Assembly (NCBI GenBank): GCA_003450815.1
Contig: DMES01000065.1
Location: 49,840-81,791 of the forward strand
Direction of reading: 5' to 3'
Length of the DNA stretch: 31,952 bases
Origin: Elusimicrobiota bacterium
GTDB taxonomy: Bacteria > Elusimicrobiota > Elusimicrobia > Elusimicrobiales > UBA9959
Part shown: positions 31,667 to 31,952 of the stretch, in pieces
How positions within the stretch are numbered: the stretch's first letter is position 1
Layout of the letters: every line of letters begins with the position of its first letter
The notes under the pieces: model-generated
Databases searched by the model: none
What the model was told of the DNA's origin: nothing
Seen by the model: only the letters and a program-made list of their open reading frames with translations
Position numbers and translations under genes: made by a program

Positions 31667-31952
31667 CTATGATTGTTTTTTTTCTTTTGTAAATGTTTTT
31701 ATGTCAACTGGTTGCAACACTTTAGTTCCCGTATCATTGGAATCCCTAATAACCAAGGAAAATTTTGTGTCGGTGGCTACAGCATAGGCGGCGAGTTGCA
31801 CTTCTTCCGGGGTAAGCAAGAGCCGTATTATCGCCTTCTTTGCAAGGGATACCAACTTTTCCGCATTGTCTATTGATACCTTCCCGCCGTCGTTAGAGAT
31901 AGTGGCGGTGTCAGAGCGGTTTATTTTAAACCCCCCCCCTGGGTAATCTAAA
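31667..31952 (-). CDS. Partial gene running off the right edge
   Basis: The frame stays open from the stop at 31667 to the edge, giving 94 residues of C-terminus. It reads DYPGGGFKINRSDTATISNDGGKV near the edge, a helix DNAEKLVSLAKKAIIRLLLTPEEVQLAAYAV, a beta-like part (TKFSLVIRDSNDTGTKVL) and a Lys-rich tail ending KEKKQS. I do not recognise it. Three glycine codons fall in a run of nine G (31931-31939), so frame errors there are possible. The start is outside the window. Confidence 0.55.
   Translation of the reverse strand, partial: LDYPGGGFKINRSDTATISNDGGKVSIDNAEKLVSLAKKAIIRLLLTPEEVQLAAYAVATDTKFSLVIRDSNDTGTKVLQPVDIKTFTKEKKQS

Larger units (their letters stand above)
27700..31952. mobile_element. 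Integrative element beside tRNA-Arg (left part)
   Basis: From the tRNA-Arg flank to the right edge the gene content changes from housekeeping to integrase, small DNA-binding proteins, a possible replication protein, DUF5659 and unknowns. Base composition turns AT-richer, most clearly in 30745-31660. The recombinase next to the tRNA marks an attachment end. The element lies on the 5' side of the tRNA, so the attachment core would be in or near the tRNA 5' half or spacer. The right end is outside the window. No phage structural or conjugation gene is seen. Confidence 0.75.

Overview
The window looks like a piece of chromosome from a Gram-negative, probably fermentative, uncultured bacterium. 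Outer-membrane biogenesis genes (apolipoprotein N-acyltransferase, an AsmA-like protein, several lipoproteins with clear lipoboxes) point to two membranes. An ADP-forming acyl-CoA synthetase, a 1-phosphofructokinase-type kinase, an iron alcohol dehydrogenase and a glycerol kinase point to substrate-level energy metabolism. The general style (moderately high GC, many dispersed palindromic repeats, few clear Shine-Dalgarno sites) reminds me of Elusimicrobiota genomes, but this is an impression and not proof.

Layout. 1-2245: a CsgG/GNA1162-like lipoprotein gene, a tRNA-Ser(GCT) with its terminator, and about 500 bp of gene-free, hairpin-rich tandem repeat. 2246-5792: a forward cluster purE, sua5/tsaC, mgtE and an AlkD-type glycosylase. 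5793-8370: a convergent terminator region, a reverse-strand B12-type radical SAM protein with a possible C-terminal STAS-like domain, then a gene-free stretch with a promoter-like block and a cloverleaf-shaped palindromic element. 8371-12865: Fe-alcohol dehydrogenase, lnt, a tiny ORF, and a secreted clostripain-type protease bracketed by two inverted-repeat elements. 12996-16235: reverse operon of a PfkB sugar-phosphate kinase and an ADP-forming acyl-CoA synthetase. 16275-22101: forward run of AsmA-like protein, lipoprotein, cutA, DUF4321 membrane protein, maf, queD and trxB. 22185-27573: reverse run of a lipoprotein, a PD-(D/E)XK nuclease with a Cas4/AddB-like cysteine set, glycerol kinase and a TMTC-like membrane/TPR protein. 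27628-27699: tRNA-Arg(TCT).

27700 to the right edge looks like the left part of an integrative element. Next to the tRNA-Arg lies a tyrosine recombinase broken by one frameshift. It is followed by a divergent 52-residue ribbon-helix-helix repressor, two 26-bp palindromic operator-like sites between the two promoters, an AlpA/excisionase-like protein, a small zinc-finger protein, a protein with a cysteine cluster and winged helix that may act in replication, a DUF5659 protein, an unrecognised basic 260-residue protein, and a gene running off the edge. No capsid, tail or conjugation gene is visible, so the element type (satellite, plasmid-like or defective prophage) stays open.

How the parts may work together: lnt finishes the lipoproteins that recur across the window. 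The sugar kinase and acyl-CoA synthetase could link hexose breakdown to ATP formation. In the element, the small repressor probably silences both itself and the integrase through the twin operators. The main oddities are the element's control region and unknown genes, the structured tandem repeats beside tRNA-Ser, the cloverleaf and paired inverted repeats in spacers, and several promoters whose -10 box sits only 6-7 nt before the start codon.
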